Origin: Clusia tigrina
Lineage: Eukaryota > Arthropoda > Insecta > Diptera > Clusiidae
Assembly (NCBI GenBank): GCA_920105625.2
Contig: OV050030.1
Coordinates: 249,643,889 to 249,707,888 of the forward strand
DNA: 64,000 bases
Direction: 5' to 3'
The notes below the pieces were generated by a model. It was not told where the DNA came from, searched no databases, and worked only from the letters and a program-made list of their open reading frames with translations. The position numbers and the translations under genes are program-made. Every line of letters begins with the position of its first letter. Positions within the stretch are counted from its first letter, which is position 1. Below, in pieces: positions 1 to 10,968 of the stretch.

Positions 1-196
1 GTCCTACACCTATCAAAGTTTGCAACATACAAATGCTTGTAACTTTTTACGGGAGCGTCATAAAACCTTGAAATTTTGTAACAATAAAGTACTCGAGCCT
101 CTTGTCAATTTAAGCTATCGCTCAAAGCTATGCTACCCTTGAGTCCCAAATCAAACAATGATAAAACTTCAAATAGCTCTAACTTCTATACGGTAC

Positions 197-392
197 GTCC
201 CACATCTATCAAAGTTTGCAACATACAAATGCTTGTAACTTTTTACGGGAGCGTCATAAAACCTTGAAATTTTGTAACAATAAAGTACTCGAGCCTCTTG
301 TCAATTTAAGCTATCGCTCAAAGCTATGCTACCCTTGAGTCCTAAATCAAACACTGATAAAACTTCGAATGGCCCTAACTTCTATACGGTAC
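197..392. repeat. Reference monomer (196 bp) and its internal landmarks
   Basis: This copy illustrates the unit. Numbered from GTCC as 1: a short dyad TACAA-atgc-TTGTA lies at 28-41; a variable hexamer (TACTGG, TACGGG, TACGGC, TAGTGG, TCCTGG or TATTGG) lies around 48-53; a GTAAC / GGCAAC / GGTAAC variable site lies around 77-82; a CTCGAG palindrome lies at 92-97; the direct repeat AAGCTAT lies at 112-118 and again at 125-131; a site around 156-160 reads CACTGAT, CAATGAT or CACCGAT; CGGTAC ends the unit. Base composition is 73 G+C of 196, with C about 47 and G about 26 on the given strand. There are five CpG dinucleotides per monomer. No CENP-B box pattern is present. Confidence 0.9.
224..237. 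other. Short dyad TACAA-atgc-TTGTA (example)
   Basis: A 5-bp inverted repeat around a 4-bp centre, at monomer positions 28-41, kept in nearly every monomer. Exceptions are few: ACATATGC, ACAATTGC, AAATACTTG, AAATGCCTG, ATGTTTGTAA and the GCTTGCAAC of E monomers. It is the only dyad I found that is shared by almost all types. Confidence 0.7.
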
Positions 393-1159
393 TTCCCACA
401 TCTATCAAAGTTTGCAACATACAAATGCTTGTAACTTTTTACTGGAGCGTCATAAAACCTTGAAATTTTGTAACAATAAAGTACTCGAGCCTCTTGTCAA
501 TTTAAGCTATCGCTCAAAGCTTTGCTACCCTTGAGTCCCAAATCAAACACTGATAAAACTTCAAATGGCCCTAACTTCTATACGGTACGTCCTACATCTA
601 TCAAAGTTTGCAACATACAAATGCTTGTAACTTTTTACTGGAGCGTCAAAAGACCTTGAAATTTTGTAACAATAAAGTACTCGAGTCTCTTGTCAATTTA
701 AGCTATCGCTCACAGCTATGCTACCCTTGAGTCCCAAATCAAACACTGATAAAACTTCAAATGGCCCTAACTTCTATGCGGTACGTCCTACATCTAGCAA
801 AGTTTGCAACATGCAAATGCTTGTAACTTTTTACTGGAGCGTCATAAAACCTTGAAATTTTGTAACAATAAAGTACTCGAGCCTCTTGTCAATTTAAGTT
901 ATCGCTCAAAGCTATGCTACCCTTGAGTTCCAAATCAAACACTGATAAAACTTCAAATGGCACTAACTTCTATACGTTACGTCCTACACCTATCAAAGGT
1001 TGCAACATACAAATGCTTGTAACTTTTTACTGGAGCGTCATAAAACCTTGAAATTTTGTAACAACAAAGTACTCGAGCCTCTTGTCAATTTAAGCTATCG
1101 ATCAAAGCTATGCTACCCTTGAGTCCCAAATCAAACAATGATAAAACTTCAAATAGCTC

Positions 1160-4100
1160 TAACTTCTATACGGTACGTCCCACATCTATCAAAGTTTGCA
1201 ACATACAAATGCTTGTAACTTTTTACGGGAGCGTCATAAAACCTTGAAATTTTGTAACAATAAAGTACTCGAGCCTCTTGTCAATTTAAGCTATCGCTCA
1301 AAGCTATGCTACCCTTGAGTCCTAAATCAAACACTGATAAAACTTCGAATGGCCCTAACTTCTATACGGTACTTCCCACATCTATCAAAGTTTGCAACAT
1401 ACAAATGCTTGTAACTTTTTACTGGAGCGTCATAAAACCTTGAAATTTTGTAACAATAAAGTACTCGAGCCTCTTGTCAATTTAAGCTATCGCTCAAAGC
1501 TTTGCTACCCTTGAGTCCCAAATCAAACACTGATAAAACTTCAAATGGCCCTAACTTCTATACGGTACGTCCTACATCTATCAAAGTTTGCAACATACAA
1601 ATGCTTGTAACTTTTTACTGGAGCGTCAAAAGACCTTGAAATTTTGTAACAATAAAGTACTCGAGTCTCTTGTCAATTTAAGCTATCGCTCACAGCTATG
1701 CTACCCTTGAGTCCCAAATCAAACACTGATAAAACTTCAAATGGCCCTAACTTCTATGCGGTACGTCCTACATCTAGCAAAGTTTGCAACATGCAAATGC
1801 TTGTAACTTTTTACTGGAGCGTCATAAAACCTTGAAATTTTGTAACAATAAAGTACTCGAGCCTCTTGTCAATTTAAGTTATCGCTCAAAGCTATGCTAC
1901 CCTTGAGTTCCAAATCAAACACTGATAAAACTTCAAATGGCACTAACTTCTATACGTTACGTCCTACACCTATCAAAGGTTGCAACATACAAATGCTTGT
2001 AACTTTTTACTGGAGCGTCATAAAACCTTGAAATTTTGTAACAACAAAGTACTCGAGCCTCTTGTCAATTTAAGCTATCGATCAAAGCTATGCTACCCTT
2101 GAGTCCCAAATCAAACACTGATAAAACTTCAAATGGCCCTAACTTCTATACGGTACGTCCTACACCTATCAAAGTTTGCAACATACAAATGCCTGTAACT
2201 TTTTACGGGAGCGTCATAAAACCTTGAAATTTTGTAACAATAAAGTACTCGAGCCTCTTGTCAATTTAAGCTATCGCTCAAAGCTATGCTACCCTTGAGT
2301 CCCAAATCAAACACTGATAAAACTTCAAATAGCCCTAACTTCTATACGGTATTTCCTACACCTATCAAAGTTTGCAACATACAAATGCTTGTAACTTTTT
2401 ACTGGAGCGTCATAAAATCTTGAAATTTTATAACAATAAAGTACTCGAGCCTCTTGTCAATTTAAGCTATCGCCCAAAGCTATGCTACCCTTGAGTCCCA
2501 AATCAAACACTGAGAAAACTTCAAATATCCTTAACTTTTATAAGGTACGTCCTACACCTATCAAAGTTTGCAACATACGAATGCTTGTAACTTTTTACTG
2601 GAGCGACATAAGACCTTGAAATTTTGTAACAATAAACTACTCGAGCCTCTTGTCAATTTAAGCTAACGCTCAAAGCTATGCTACCCTTGAGCCCCAAATC
2701 AAACACTGATAAAACTTCAATTGGCCCTGACTTCTATACGGTACGTCCCACATCTATCAAAGTTTGCAAAATACAAATGCTTGTAACTTTTTACTGGAGC
2801 GTCATAAAACCTTGAAATTTTGTAACAATAAAGTACTCGAGCCTCTTGTCAATTTAAGCTATCGCTCAAAGCTATTCTACCCTTGAGTCCCAAATCAAAC
2901 ACTGATAAAACTTCAAATAGCCCTAACTTCTATACGGTATGTCCTACACCTATCAAAGTTTGCAACATACAAATGCTTGTAACTTTTTACTGGAGCGTCA
3001 TAAAACCTTGAAATTTTGTAACAATAAAGTACTCGAGCCTCTTGTCAATTAAGCTATCGCCCAAAGCTATGCTACCCCTGAGTCCCAAATCAAACACTGA
3101 TAAAACTTCAAATGGCCTTAACTTTTATATGGTACGTCCTACACCTATCAAAGTTTGCAACATACAAATGCTTGTAACTTTTTACTGGAGCGTCATAAAA
3201 CCTTGAAATTTTGTAACAATAAAGTACTCGAGCCTCTTGTCAATTTAAGCTATCGCTCAAAGCTATGCTACCCTTCAGTCCCAAATCAAACACTGATAAA
3301 ACTTCAAATGGCCCTAACTTCTATACGGTATGTCCCACATCTATCAAAGTTTGCAACATACAAATGCTTGTAACTTTTTACGGGAGCGTCATAAAACCTT
3401 GAAATTTTGTAACAATAAAGTACTCGAGCCTCTTGTCAATTTAGGCTATCGCTCAAAGCTATGCTACCCTTGAGTCCCAAATCAAACACTGATAACACTT
3501 CGAAAGGCCCTAACTTCTATACGGTACGTCCCACATCTATCAAAGTTTGCAACATACAAATGCTTGTAACTTTTTACTGGAGCGTCATAAAACCTTGAAA
3601 TTTTGTAACATTAAAGTACTCGAGCCTCTTGTCAATTTAAGCTATCGCTCAAAGCTTTGCTACCCTTGAGTCCCAAATCAAACACTGATAAAACTTCAAA
3701 TGGCCCTAACTTCTATACGGTACGTCCTACATCTATCAAAGTTTGCAACATACAAATGCTTGTAACTTTTTACTGGAGCGTCATAAGACCTTGAAATTTT
3801 GTAACAATAAAGTACTCGAGTCTCTTGTCAATTTAAGCTATCGCTCAAAGCTTTGCTACCCTTGAGTCCCAAATCAAACACTGATAAAACTTCAAATGGC
3901 CCTAACTTCTATGCGGTACGTCCTACATCTAGCAAAGTTTGCAACATGCAAATGCTTGTAACTTTTTACTGGAGCGTCATAAAACCTTGAAATTTTGTAA
4001 CAATAAAGTACTCGAGCCTCTTGGCAATTTAAGTTATCGCTCAAAGCTATGCTACCCTTGAGTTCCAAATCAAACACTGATAAAACTTCAAATGGCACTA

Positions 4101-4735
4101 ACTTCTATACGTTACGTCCTACACCTATCAAAGGTTGCAACATACAAATGCTTGTAACTTTTTACTGGAGCGTCATAAAACCTTGAAATTTGGTAACAAC
4201 AAAGTACTCGAGCCTCTTGTCAATTTAAGCTATCGATCAAAGCTATGCTACCCTTGAGTCCCAAATCAAACACTGATAAAACTTCAAATGGCCCTAACTT
4301 CTATACGGTACGTCCTACACCTATCAAAGTTTGCAACATACAAATACCTGTAACTTTTTACGGGAGCGTCATAAAACCTTGAAATTTTGTAACAATAAAG
4401 TACTCGAGCCTCTTGTCAATTTAAGCTATCGCTCAAAGCTATGCTACCCTTGAGTCCCAAATCAAACACTGATAAAACTTCAAATAGCCCTAACTTCTAT
4501 ACGGTATTTCCCACACCTATCAAAGTTTGCAACATACAAATGCTTGTAACTTTTTACTGGAGCGTCATAAAACCTTGAAATTTTGTAACAATAAAGTACT
4601 CGAGCCTCTTGTCAATTAAGCTATCGCCCAAAGCTATGCTACCCCTGAGTCCCAAATCAAACACTGATAAAACTTCAAATGGCCTTAACTTTTATATGGT
4701 ACGTCCTACACCTATCAAAGTTTGCAACATACAAA
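1160..4735. repeat. Region A higher-order repeat, copy A1
   Basis: This span matches 6253-9828 at an offset of 5,093 bp (26 monomers minus three bases). Shared private markers in order include TTATAACAAT with TCTTGAAA (about 2420), ACGAATGC (2577), CAATTGGCCC (2718), TGCAAAATAC (2765), CCTTCAGTCC (about 3273), GATAACACTTCG (about 3491), AACATTAAAG (about 3607) and AAATACCTG (about 4341). Only scattered substitutions separate the copies, such as TACTGG at 2793 versus TACGGG at 7886. The match ends within the monomer at 4703, where A1 turns into a copy of position 1. Confidence 0.85.
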
Positions 4736-6073
4736 TGCTTGTAACTTTTTACGGGAGCGTCATAAAACCTTGAAATTTTGTAACAATAAAGTACTCGAGC
4801 CTCTTGTCAATTTAAGCTATCGCTCAAAGCTATGCTACCCTTGAGTCCCAAATCAAACAATGATAAAACTTCAAATAGCTCTAACTTCTATACGGTACGT
4901 CCCACATCTATCAAAGTTTGCAACATACAAATGCTTGTAACTTTTTACGGGAGCGTCATAAAACCTTGAAATTTTGTAACAATAAAGTACTCGAGCCTCT
5001 TGTCAATTTAAGCTATCGCTCAAAGCTATGCTACCCTTGAGTCCTAAATCAAACACTGATAAAACTTCGAATGGCCCTAACTTCTATACGGTACTTCCCA
5101 CATCTATCAAAGTTTGCAACATACAAATGCTTGTAACTTTTTACTGGAGCGTCATAAAACCTTGAAATTTTGTAACAATAAAGTACTCGAGCCTCTTGTC
5201 AATTTAAGCTATCGCTCAAAGCTTTGCTACCCTTGAGTCCCAAATCAAACACTGATAAAACTTCAAATGGCCCTAACTTCTATACGGTACGTCCTACATC
5301 TATCAAAGTTTGCAACATACAAATGCTTGTAACTTTTTACTGGAGCGTCATAAGACCTTGAAATTTTGTAACAATAAAGTACTCGAGTCTCTTGTCAATT
5401 TAAGCTATCGCTCACAGCTATGCTACCCTTGAGTCCCAAATCAAACACTGATAAAACTTCAAATGGCCCTAACTTCTATGCGGTACGTCCTACATCTAGC
5501 AAAGTTTGCAACATGCAAATGCTTGTAACTTTTTACTGGAGCGTCATAAAACCTTGAAATTTTGTAACAATAAAGTACTCGAGCCTCTTGTCAATTTAAG
5601 TTATCGCTCAAAGCTATGCTACCCTTGAGTTCCAAATCAAACACTGATAAAACTTCAAATGGCACTAACTTCTATACGTTACGTCCTACACCTATCAAAG
5701 GTTGCAACATACAAATGCTTGTAACTTTTTACTGGAGCGTCATAAAACCTTGAAATTTTGTAACAACAAAGTACTCGAGCCTCTTGTCAATTTAAGCTAT
5801 CGATCAAAGCTATGCTACCCTTGAGTCCCAAATCAAACACTGATAAAACTTCAAATGGCCCTAACTTCTATACGGTACGTCCTACACCTATCAAAGTTTG
5901 CAACATACAAATGCCTGTAACTTTTTACGGGAGCGTCATAAAACCTTGAAATTTTGTAACAATAAAGTACTCGAGCCTCTTGTCAATTAAGCTATCGCCC
6001 AAAGCTATGCTACCCCTGAGTCCCAAATCAAACACTGATAAAACTTCAAATGGCCTTAACTTGTATATGGTAC
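4703..6073. repeat. Seven-monomer linker, duplicate of the window's left end
   Basis: Positions 4703-5682 correspond to 1-980 at an offset of 4,702 bp, starting with the same TACGGG and CAATGAT first monomer. Positions 4899-5878 also match 6270-7249 at an offset of 1,371 bp (seven monomers). The segment therefore looks like a local tandem duplication lying between copies A1 and A2. It ends in the chimeric monomer 5879-6073. Confidence 0.8.
5879..6073. repeat. Chimeric monomer: GCCTGT-type left half, H-type right half
   Basis: The left half has AAATGCCTG and TACGGG, as in the monomers at 2157 and 7250. After the CTCGAG site it becomes H type, with GTCAATTAAG, CGCCC, CCCCTGAG and TTGTATATGG. 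The length is 195 bp because of the H-type deletion. Neither parent type changes in this way internally elsewhere, so this monomer marks a crossover inside a repeat unit. The switch lies between about 5963 and 5984. Confidence 0.75.
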
Positions 6074-9000
6074 GTCCTACACCTATCAAAGTTTGCAACA
6101 TACAAATGCTTGTAACTTTTTACTGGAGCGTCATAAAACTTTGAAATTTTGTAACAATAAAGTACTCGAGCCTCTTGTCAATTTAAGCTATCGCTCAAAG
6201 CTATGCTACCCTTGAGTACCAAATAAAACACTGATAAAACTTCAAATGGCCCTAACTTCTATACGGTACGTCCCACATCTATCAAAGTTTGCAACATACA
6301 AATGCTTGTAACTTTTTACGGGAGCGTCATAAAACCTTGAAATTTTGTAACAATAAAGTACTCGAGCCTCTTGTCAATTTAAGCTATCGCTCAAAGCTAT
6401 GCTACCCTTGAGTCCTAAATCAAACACTGATAAAACTTCGAATGGCCCTAACTTCTATACGGTACTCCCCACATCTATCAAAGTTTGCAACATACAAATG
6501 CTTGTAACTTTTTACTGGAGCGTCATAAAGCCTTGAAATTTTGTAACAATAAAGTACTCGAGCCTCTTGTCAATTTAAGCTATCGCTCAAAGCTTTGCTA
6601 CCCTTGAGTCCCAAATCAAACACTGATAAAACTTCAAATGGCCCTAACTTCTATACGGTACGTCCTACATCTATCAAAGTTTGCAACATACAAATGCTTG
6701 TAACTTTTTACTGGAGCGTCAAAAGACCTTGAAATTTTGTAACAATAAAGTACTCGAGTCTCTTGTCAATTTAAGCTATCGCTCACAGCTATGCTACCCT
6801 TGAGTCCCAAATCAAACACTGATAAAACTTCAAATGGCCCTAACTTCTATGCGGTACGTCCTACATCTAGCAAAGTTTGCAACATGCAAATGCTTGTAAC
6901 TTTTTACTGGAGCGTCATAAAACCTTGAAATTTTGTAACAATAAAGTACTCGAGCCTCTTGTCAATTTAAGTTATCGCTCAAAGCTATGCTACCCTTGAG
7001 TTCCAAATCAAACACTGATAAAACTTCAAATGGCACTAACTTCTATACGTTACGTCCTACACCTATCAAAGGTTGCAACATACAAATGCTTGTAACTTTT
7101 TACTGGAGCGTCATAAAACCTTGAAATTTTGTAACAACAAAGTACTCGAGCCTCTTGTCAATTTAAGCTATCGATCAAAGCTATGCTACCCTTGAGTCCC
7201 AAATCAAACACTGATAAAACTTCAAATGGCCCTAACTTCTATACGGTACGTCCTACACCTATCAAAGTTTGCAACATACAAATGCCTGTAACTTTTTACG
7301 GGAGCGTCATAAAACCTTGAAATTTTGTAACAATAAAGTACTCGAGCCTCTTGTCAATTTAAGCTATCGCTCAAAGCTATGCTACCCTTGAGTCCCAAAT
7401 CAAACACTGATAAAACTTCAAATAGCCCTAACTTCTATACGGTATTTCCTACACCTATCAAAGTTTGCAACATACAAATGCTTGTAACTTTTTACTGGAG
7501 CGTCATAAAATCTTGAAATTTTATAACAATAAAGTACTCGAGCCTCTTGTCAATTTAAGCTATCGCCCAAAGCTATGCTACCCTTGAGTCCCAAATCAAA
7601 CACTGAGAAAACTTCAAATATCCTTAACTTTTATAAGGTACGTCCTACACCTATCAAAGTTTGCAACATACGAATGCTTGTAACTTTTTACTGGAGCGAC
7701 ATAAGACCTTGAAATTTTGTAACAATAAACTACTCGAGCCTCTTGTCAATTTAAACTAACGCTCAAAGCTATGCTACCCTTGAGCCCCAAATCAAACACT
7801 GATAAAACTTCAATTGGCCCTGACTTCTATACGGTACGTCCCACATCTATCAAAGTTTGCAAAATACAAATGCTTGTAACTTTTTACGGGAGCGTCATAA
7901 AACCTTGAAATTTTGTAACAATAAAGTACTCGAGCCTCTTGTCAATTTAAGCTATCGCTCAAAGCTATTCTACCCTTGAGTCCCAAATCAAACACTGATA
8001 AAACTTCAAATAGCCCTAACTTCTATACGGTATGTCCTACACCTATCAAAGTTTGCAACATACAAATGCTTGTAACTTTTTACTGGAGCGTCATAAAACC
8101 TTGAAATTTTGTAACAATAAAGTACTCGAGCCTCTTGTCAATTAAGCTATCGCCCAAAGCTATGCTACCCCTGAGTCCCAAATCAAACACTGATAAAACT
8201 TCAAATGGCCTTAACTTTTATATGGTACGTCCTACACCTATCAAAGTTTGCAACATACAAATGCTTGTAACTTTTTACTGGAGCGTCATAAAACCTTGAA
8301 ATTTTGTAACAATAAAGTACTCGAGCCTCTTGTCAATTTAAGCTATCGCTCAAAGCTATGCTACCCTTCAGTCCCAAATCAAACACTGATAAAACTTCAA
8401 ATGGCCCTAACTTCTATACGGTATGTCCCACATCTATCAAAGTTTGCAACATACAAATGCTTGTAACTTTTTACGGGAGCGTCATAAAACCTTGAAATTT
8501 TGTAACAATAAAGTACTCGAGCCTCTTGTCAATTTAGGCTATCGCTCAAAGCTATGCTACCCTTGAGTCCCAAATCAAACACTGATAACACTTCGAAAGG
8601 CCCTAACTTCTATACGGTACGTCCCACATCTATCAAAGTTTGCAACATACAAATGCTTGTAACTTTTTACTGGAGCGTCATAAAACCTTGAAATTTTGTA
8701 ACATTAAAGTACTCGAGCCTCTTGTCAATTTAAGCTATCGCTCAAAGCTTTGCTACCCTTGAGTCCCAAATCAAACACTGATAAAACTTCAAATGGCCCT
8801 AACTTCTATACGGTACGTCCTACATCTATCAAAGTTTGCAACATACAAATGCTTGTAACTTTTTACTGGAGCGTCATAAGACCTTGAAATTTTGTAACAA
8901 TAAAGTACTCGAGTCTCTTGTCAATTTAAGCTATCGCTCAAAGCTTTGCTACCCTTGAGTCCCAAATCAAACACTGATAAAACTTCAAATGGCCCTAACT

Positions 9001-10512
9001 TCTATGCGGTACGTCCTACATCTAGCAAAGTTTGCAACATGCAAATGCTTGTAACTTTTTACTGGAGCGTCATAAAACCTTGAAATTTTGTAACAATAAA
9101 GTACTCGAGCCTCTTGGCAATTTAAGTTATCGCTCAAAGCTATGCTACCCTTGAGTTCCAAATCAAACACTGATAAAACTTCAAATGGCACTAACTTCTA
9201 TACGTTACGTCCTACACCTATCAAAGGTTGCAACATACAAATGCTTGTAACTTTTTACTGGAGCGTCATAAAACCTTGAAATTTGGTAACAACAAAGTAC
9301 TCGAGCCTCTTGTCAATTTAAGCTATCGATCAAAGCTATGCTACCCTTGAGTCCCAAATCAAACACTGATAAAACTTCAAATGGCCCTAACTTCTATACG
9401 GTACGTCCTACACCTATCAAAGTTTGCAACATACAAATACCTGTAACTTTTTACGGGAGCGTCATAAAACCTTGAAATTTGGTAACAACAAAGTACTCGA
9501 GCCTCTTGTCAATTTAAGCTATCGCTCAAAGCTATGCTACCCTTGAGTCCCAAATCAAACACTGATAAAACTTCAAATAGCCCTAACTTCTATACGGTAT
9601 TTCCCACACCTATCAAAGTTTGCAACATACAAATGCTTGTAACTTTTTACTGGAGCGTCATAAAACCTTGAAATTTTGTAACAATAAAGTACTCGAGCCT
9701 CTTGTCAATTAAGCTATCGCCCAAAGCTATGCTACCCCTGAGTCCCAAATCAAACACTGATAAAACTTCAAATGGCCTTAACTTTTATATGGTACGTCCT
9801 ACACCTTTCAAAGTTTGCAACATACAAATGCTTGTAACTTTTTACTGGAGCGTCATAAAACCTTGAAATTTTGTAACAATAAAATACTCTAGCCTCTTGT
9901 CAATTTAAGCTATCGCTCATAGCTATGCTACCCTTGAGTCGCAAATCAAACACTGATAAAACTTCAAATGGCCCTAACTTCTATACGGTACGTCCCACAT
10001 CTATCAAAGTTTGCAACATACAAATGCTTGTAACTTTTTACGGGAGCGTCATAAAACCTTGAAATTTTGTAACAATAAAGTACTCGAGCCTCTTGTCAAT
10101 TTAAGCTATCGCTCAAAGCTATGCTACCCTTGAGTCCCAAATCAAACAATGATAAAACTTCAAATAGCTCTAACTTCTATACGGTATGTCCTACACCTAT
10201 CAAAGTTTGCAACATTCAAATGCTTGCAACTTTTTAGTGGAGCGTCATAAAACCTGGAAATTTTGTAACAATAAAGTACTCGAGCCTCTTTTCAAATAAG
10301 CTATCGCCCAAAGCTATGCCACCGTTGAGTCCCAAATCAAACACCGATAAAACTTCAAATGGCCTTAACTTTTATACGGTACGTCCTACACCTATCAAAG
10401 TTTGCAACATACAAATGCTTGTAACTTTTTACTGGAGCGTCATAAAATCTTGACTTTTTGTAACAATAAAGTACTCGAGCCTCTTGTCAATTTAAGCTAT
10501 CGCTCAAAGCTA
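5964..10512. repeat. Region A higher-order repeat, copy A2
   Basis: This copy matches A1 at an offset of 5,093 bp over 6253-9828, and matches A3 (10859-15407) at an offset of 4,895 bp throughout. Beyond the A1 match it carries an extra block: a monomer with ATACTCTAGCC and GTCGCAAATC (9796), a CAATGAT monomer (9992), an E-like monomer with CATTCAAATG and TTCAAATAAG (10188), and an F-like monomer with TTGACTTTTTG and the region's only early GGTACC site (10383). Confidence 0.85.
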
Positions 10513-10773
10513 TGGTACCTTGAGTCCCAAATCAAACACTGATAAAACTTCAAATGGCCCTAACTTCTATACGGTACGTCCCACATCTATCAAAGTTTGC
10601 AACATACAAATGCTTGTAACTTTTTACTGGAGCGTCATAAAACCTTGAAATTTTGTAACAATAAAGTACTCGAGCCTCTTGTCAATTTAAGTTATCGCTC
10701 AAAGCTATGCTACCCTTGAGTCCCAAATCAAACACTGATAAAACTTCAAATGGCACTAACTTCTATACGTTAC

Positions 10774-10968
10774 GTCCTACACCTATCAAAGGTTGCAACA
10801 TACAAATGCTTGTAACTTTTTACTGGAGCGTCATAAAACCTTGAAATTTTGTAACAACAAAGTACTCGAGCCTCTTGTCAATTAAGCTATCGCCCAAAGC
10901 TATGCTACCCCTGAGTCCCAAATCAAACACTGATAAAACTTCAAATGGCCTTAACTTGTATATGGTAC
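10774..10968. repeat. Chimeric monomer: AAAGGTTGC-type left half, H-type right half
   Basis: The left half carries AAAGGTTGC, TACTGG and AACAACAAAG, as in the monomers at 7054 and 11949. From the GTCAATTAAG site onward it is the same H-type right half, with TTGTATATGG, that is seen in 5879-6073. The two chimeras therefore share a right half but have different left halves, with both switches just 3' of the CTCGAG site. Either two exchanges occurred in the same 20-30 bp, or one chimera was later partly converted. Confidence 0.75.

Larger units (their letters stand above)
122..2114. repeat. Tandem 980-bp five-monomer duplication
   Basis: Positions 122-1134 match 1102-2114 at an offset of 980 bp, five 196-bp monomers. 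Both halves carry the same markers in order: ACTTCCC at 391 and 1371, GCGTCAAAAGACC at about 643 and 1623, CTATGCGG before 785 and 1765, and TACGTTAC before 981 and 1961. I noticed no difference within the matched span. The match breaks on the left at CGCTCAAAG versus CGATCAAAG (about 121 versus 1101) and on the right at CAATGAT versus CACTGAT (about 1135 versus 2115). This points to a recent unequal crossover. Confidence 0.85.

Noticed and set aside
237..256. Possible CENP-B box around the TACGGGAGCG sites
   Set aside because: CGGGA is present in TACGGG monomers, but the required TTCG and central A at the fixed upstream spacing are missing. The bases there are GTAA and T.
350..375. Possible RNA polymerase III B box around TTCGAATGG
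   Set aside because: Only the TTCGAAT core matches; the flanking GG and CC are absent, and no A box lies upstream. It is a common C-type variant of the satellite.
3155..3373. 72-codon frame recurring at 8248 and 13143, and 68-codon minus-strand frame at 3892, 8985 and 13880
   Set aside because: These sit wholly within satellite monomers and recur at the HOR offsets of 5,093 and 4,895 bp. Conservation reflects copying of DNA; nothing suggests coding selection.
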